Below are positions 60,601 to 64,000 of a DNA stretch of 64,000 bases, in pieces. Within the stretch, counting starts at the first letter, position 1, and every line of letters starts with the position of its first letter. Both the position numbers and the translations under genes were made by a program. The notes under the pieces are model-generated. The model did not search any database. It had not been told where the DNA came from and worked only from the letters and a program-made list of their open reading frames with translations. Origin of the DNA: Chlamydomonas reinhardtii (lineage: Eukaryota > Chlorophyta > Chlorophyceae > Chlamydomonadales > Chlamydomonadaceae); contig NC_057012.1 in NCBI RefSeq assembly GCF_000002595.2, positions 5,008,995 through 5,072,994 on the forward strand, given 5' to 3'.

Positions 60601-63600
60601 GGGGCGCCGCTGGCGGGAGGCGGCCCAGGTCCAGCTTGTGCGCTGGCGACGACAGCAGCCATGGCCTGTGGAGGGCCACCGCCGAAGCGCCACCGTTGCG
60701 CCCGCCTGCGCCGCCGCCGCCTGCAGCCCTGATCTTGAACGCCCAGTCCCGCGCTAGTGCTTGTGGAACCGCCTGATGCGGTGGAGCGGCTGCCTGTGCA
60801 GCCGCTGGGGCGCCGCCGGCGGGGGCCAGCACGCCGGCGCTGACAGCGCGGCTGAGCCCGAGGGCGCGCGCGACACCCCCATCTGGGCCAACGCCGCGTG
60901 CAGTCCTGACCGGCGGCGGTGGCTTGCACCCTGACGCCGCCGGCTTGATACTGTAATGCTGTTACTGCCGCTGTCACGCGTGCTGTCACTAGTGCTGTTG
61001 CTAATGCTGTTGTTACTGCTGTTGAGGCGGCGCCGATGCTGTTGCCGCCGGCCGCAACGCCCACCGCCGTCCCCGCCTGCGGCTCCTCCCGGACCCTCCG
61101 TGACGACGGCGCTGCTTGCGAGACGTGGCTGAGGAGTCCACTCGCACCCACCTCCTGCACACCGCATCACACACTGGGCATCGTCAGTCGGCCAATGTCA
61201 GAATGTTGCGGGGCGCATCAGCACTCCAAGTTGAGGGACTGACATGCAAGTCAAACTTGGTCGGGTGACGCCTTCCCACACACCGGTGGCTGTAGCCCAT
61301 GCCGGGCATGTGGGTCCAGATGATCCAGGGCATACGTACTCACGCACTCATCCCAGCCACATAACCACCCAGATGGAAAGTCGAAATGAAGTGCAACCAG
61401 ACAAAGCGTGGGACATCGCCCCCAACCGCTCCCACCTCCAGCGCCTGCAGATGCTCCTCGCCTCCGTCAGGTCTCCAGAGCCGGTGGGTGTGCCCATCGG
61501 CTCCGCCCGCACCTGTGGGCCGCCGAAGCGCTCCCACGGCTGCCGCGCCAGCAGGTATTGCACTTGACCTGAGCACGGGGAAGAGCAACAACGCGGCGCA
61601 AGGTCGGCATCGCAGCCACCATACCCACAGTACGATGCAGGCTCAGTTGAATGTTGGCCGGCTAAGCCGCGCCGCCCTAGGACGACCCTGGCAAGACCCC
61701 CAATGCACGAGCTAGCCAGCAGCAGCACCCGAGCGCTCCCGCAGGGCGCTGCGGACAGCTGCAACGCCCACGGCTGCAACGCCCACGCCCATGTTCCGCG
61801 TTGTCCAAGGCAATGTCTCCACACGCATCACTCGCTGCCGGTATGCGCTCAGTGGTCCCCTGCTGCGACCTCACGTGCCCCCCATCGCCCCGCAGCCCGG
61901 AGCTCAAATAGGGACTCGGCACGCGGTGACCCATCACGCGCCACTACGTGCCGCGCCGCCACGCGCCACGCCACACGCCACGTCACGCCGCCGCTACACC
62001 ACGAACCGCCACGGGCCGCGCCGCGCCCCGTTCCTACCCCGCCCCGCCCCCAAACATCCCCCGCCAGCACATGCACGCCCAAAGCCACCACCCACCTGCG
62101 CCGCATTGTCGGGGAGGCAGGGGCCTGGGCCACGTCCACGGACGGCGGCGGGGCGGGAAAGACCGCGCCGCCGCCGCCTGCAGCCCTCATCTTGAACGCC
62201 CAGTCCCGCGCCAGTGCTTGTGGAGCCGCCTGATGCGGTGGAGCGGCTGCCTGTGCAGCCGCTGGGGCGCCGCTGGCGGGAGGCGGCCCAGGTCCAGTTT
62301 GTGCGCTGGCGACGACAGCAGCCATGGCCTGTGGAGGGCCACCGCCGAAGCGCCACCGCTGCGCCCGCCTGCGCCGCCGCCGCCTGCAGCCCTGATCTTG
62401 AACGCCCAGTCCCGCGCCAGTGCTTGTGGAACCGCCTGATGCGGTGAAGCGGCTGCCTGTGCAGTCGCTGGGGCGCCGCCGGCGGGGGGCAGCACGCAGG
62501 GCCTCAGCGGCCGGCGCTGACAGCGCGGCTGAGCCCGAGGGCGCGCGCGACACCCCCATCTGGGCCAACGCCGCGTGCAGTCCTGACCGGCGGCGGTGGC
62601 TTGCACCCTGACGCCGCCGGCTTGATACTGTAATGCTGTTACTGCCGCTGTCACGCGTGCTGTCACTAGTGCTGTTGCTAATGCTGTTGTTACTGCTGAT
62701 GAGGCCGCGCCGATGCTGTTGCCGCCGGCCGCAACGCCCACCGCCGCCCCCGCCTGCGGCTCCTCCCGGGCCCTCCGTGACGGCGGCGCTGCTTGCGAGA
62801 CGTGGCTGAGGAGTCCACTCGCACCCACCTCCTGCACATCGCATCACACACTGGGCATCGTCAGTCGGCCAATGTCAGAATGTTGCGGGGCGCATCAGCA
62901 CTCCAAGTTGAGGGACTGACATGCAAGTCAAACTTGGTCGGGTGACGCCTTCCCACACACCGGTGGCTGTAGCCCATGCCGGGCATGTGGGTCCAGATGA
63001 TCCAGGGCATACGTACTCACGCACTCATCCCAGCCACATAACCACCCAGATGGAAAGTCGAAATGAAGTGCAACCTGACAAAGCGTGGGACATCGCCCCC
63101 AACCGCTCCCACCTCCAGCGCCTGCAGATGCTCCTCGCCTCCGTCAGGTCTCCAGAGCCCGTGGGTGTGCCCATCGGCTCCGCCCGCACCTGTGGGCCGC
63201 CGAAGCGCTCCCACGGCTGCCACGCCAGCAGGTATTGCGCTTGACCTGAGCACGGGGAAGAGCAACAACGAGGCACAAGGTCGGCATCGCAGCCACCATA
63301 CCCACGGTACGATGCAGGCTCACTTGAATGTTGGCCGGCTAAGCCGCGCCGCCCTAGGACGACCCTGGCAAGACCCCCAATGCACGAGCTAGCCAGCAGC
63401 AGCACCCGAGCGCTCCCGCAGGGCGCTGCGGACAGCTGCAACGCCCACGGCTGCAAAGCCCACGCCCATGTTCCGCGTTGTCCAAGGCAATGTCTCCACA
63501 CGCATCACTCGCTGCCGGTATGCGCTCAGTGGTCCCCTGCTGCGACCTCACGTGCCCCCCATCGCCCCGCAGCCCGGAGCTTAAATAGGGACTCGGCACG

Positions 63601-63840
63601 CGGTGACCCATCACGCGCCACTACGTGCCGCGCCGCCACGCGCCACGCGCCACGCCACGTCACGCCGCCGCTACACTACGAACCGCCACGGGCCGCGCCG
63701 CGCCGCGTTCCTACCCCGCCCCGCCCCCAAACATCCCCCGCCAGCACATGCACGCCCAAAGCCACCACCCACCTGCGCCGCATTGTCGGGGAGGCAGGGG
63801 CCTGGGCCACGTCCACGGACGGCGGCGGGGCGGGAAAGAC
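57666..63840. repeat. Internal amplification: 1.46-1.68-kb segments in direct tandem
   Basis: Copies start with GCGCCGCCGCC at 57666, 59125 and 62165; at least one more is hidden around the gap (60531-62164 belongs to it). Each copy starts directly after GGCGGGAAAGACC, where the unamplified unit continues AGCTTGGGCC. The junction is the same in all copies, so one event was followed by copying. Copies differ by presence or absence of about 200-bp blocks. Confidence 0.88.
59779..60530. other. Assembly gap (752 N)
   Basis: 752 N, probably a size-estimated gap, inside the amplified segment. The real copy number of the segment is therefore unknown. Confidence 0.99.
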
Positions 63841-64000
63841 CAGCTTGGGCCAGCGCGCTAGCAGCTCCCAGCGGCCGCTGAGAGTTACCGTGGGCGCTTC
63901 GGCAGAACTACATCGCTGCCACCCAGCCTCCTCACGCCATATGCTACAAGCGCCATGTGCCGTTCGCCCGGCTGCCCGCTGAGCTCCCCCTGAACCCTAA

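Larger units (their letters stand above)
53338..64000. repeat. Tandem array, unit 3 with amplified internal segment (continues off the window)
   Basis: It follows unit 2 closely to about 57665, where the sequence jumps back into the GC-rich segment. Segment copies then start at 57666 and 59125 and, after a 752-N gap, at 62165; at 63841 the normal unit sequence resumes. The window ends inside the unit. Confidence 0.9.

Noticed and set aside
58959-61160. 733-residue minus frame and similar long frames crossing the N gap
   Set aside because: Hundreds of residues are unknown (N), and the rest are GC-rich repeats in which stop codons are rare in several frames.

Overview
The window reads as nuclear DNA of a Chlamydomonas-type green alga (C. 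reinhardtii or a close relative). It is GC-rich, its genes are cut into many short exons by GT-AG introns, third codon positions are very GC-rich, CA/GT and poly-G tracts are common, and two genes are followed by TGTAA, the poly(A) signal used in this group. All gene models below were built by hand from splice sites, reading phase and protein-family motifs; there was no database search.

Layout. Positions 1-41,887 are a host gene region with a mobile-element block in the middle. In order: an FKBP-type multi-domain prolyl isomerase (minus, continues off the left edge), a tiny BBSome-assembly protein BBIP1/BBS18 (plus), the 18S rRNA methyltransferase BUD23 (plus), the mobile-element block (about 11.2-26.9 kb), an organellar IF3-like factor (minus), a short-chain dehydrogenase/reductase (plus), a plastid-type lysophosphatidate acyltransferase (plus) and an initiator tRNA-Met (plus). 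The IF3/SDR pair and the FKBP/BBIP1 pair are divergent and probably share promoter regions. BBIP1 and BUD23 are head to tail, 112 bp apart. These genes serve different processes (protein folding, cilia, ribosome maturation, organellar translation, lipid synthesis), and I see no operon-like logic.

The mobile block holds a 132-bp-arm inverted repeat that could fold as a long hairpin RNA. Next comes a whole-looking Ty3/gypsy LTR element (11,994-24,016) with identical 528-bp LTRs and one 2,529-codon open frame. That frame carries protease, RT, RNase H, a DNA-methyltransferase-like domain, integrase and a PHD finger. It is followed by a decayed Fanzor (eukaryotic TnpB-like, RNA-guided nuclease family) gene and an integrase-tail-like fragment.

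Positions 41,888-64,000 are a recent direct tandem array: two complete units of about 5.6-5.8 kb and a third that runs to the window end. Each unit carries one copy of a two-exon, TATA-driven minus-strand gene for an unrecognised 294-295-residue membrane-anchored protein. Each also carries a GC-rich segment that is itself amplified (about 1.46-1.68 kb, with 206-214-bp sub-repeats). Two N-gaps (44,837-44,936 and 59,779-60,530) lie in the amplified segment, so copy numbers there are minimum estimates.
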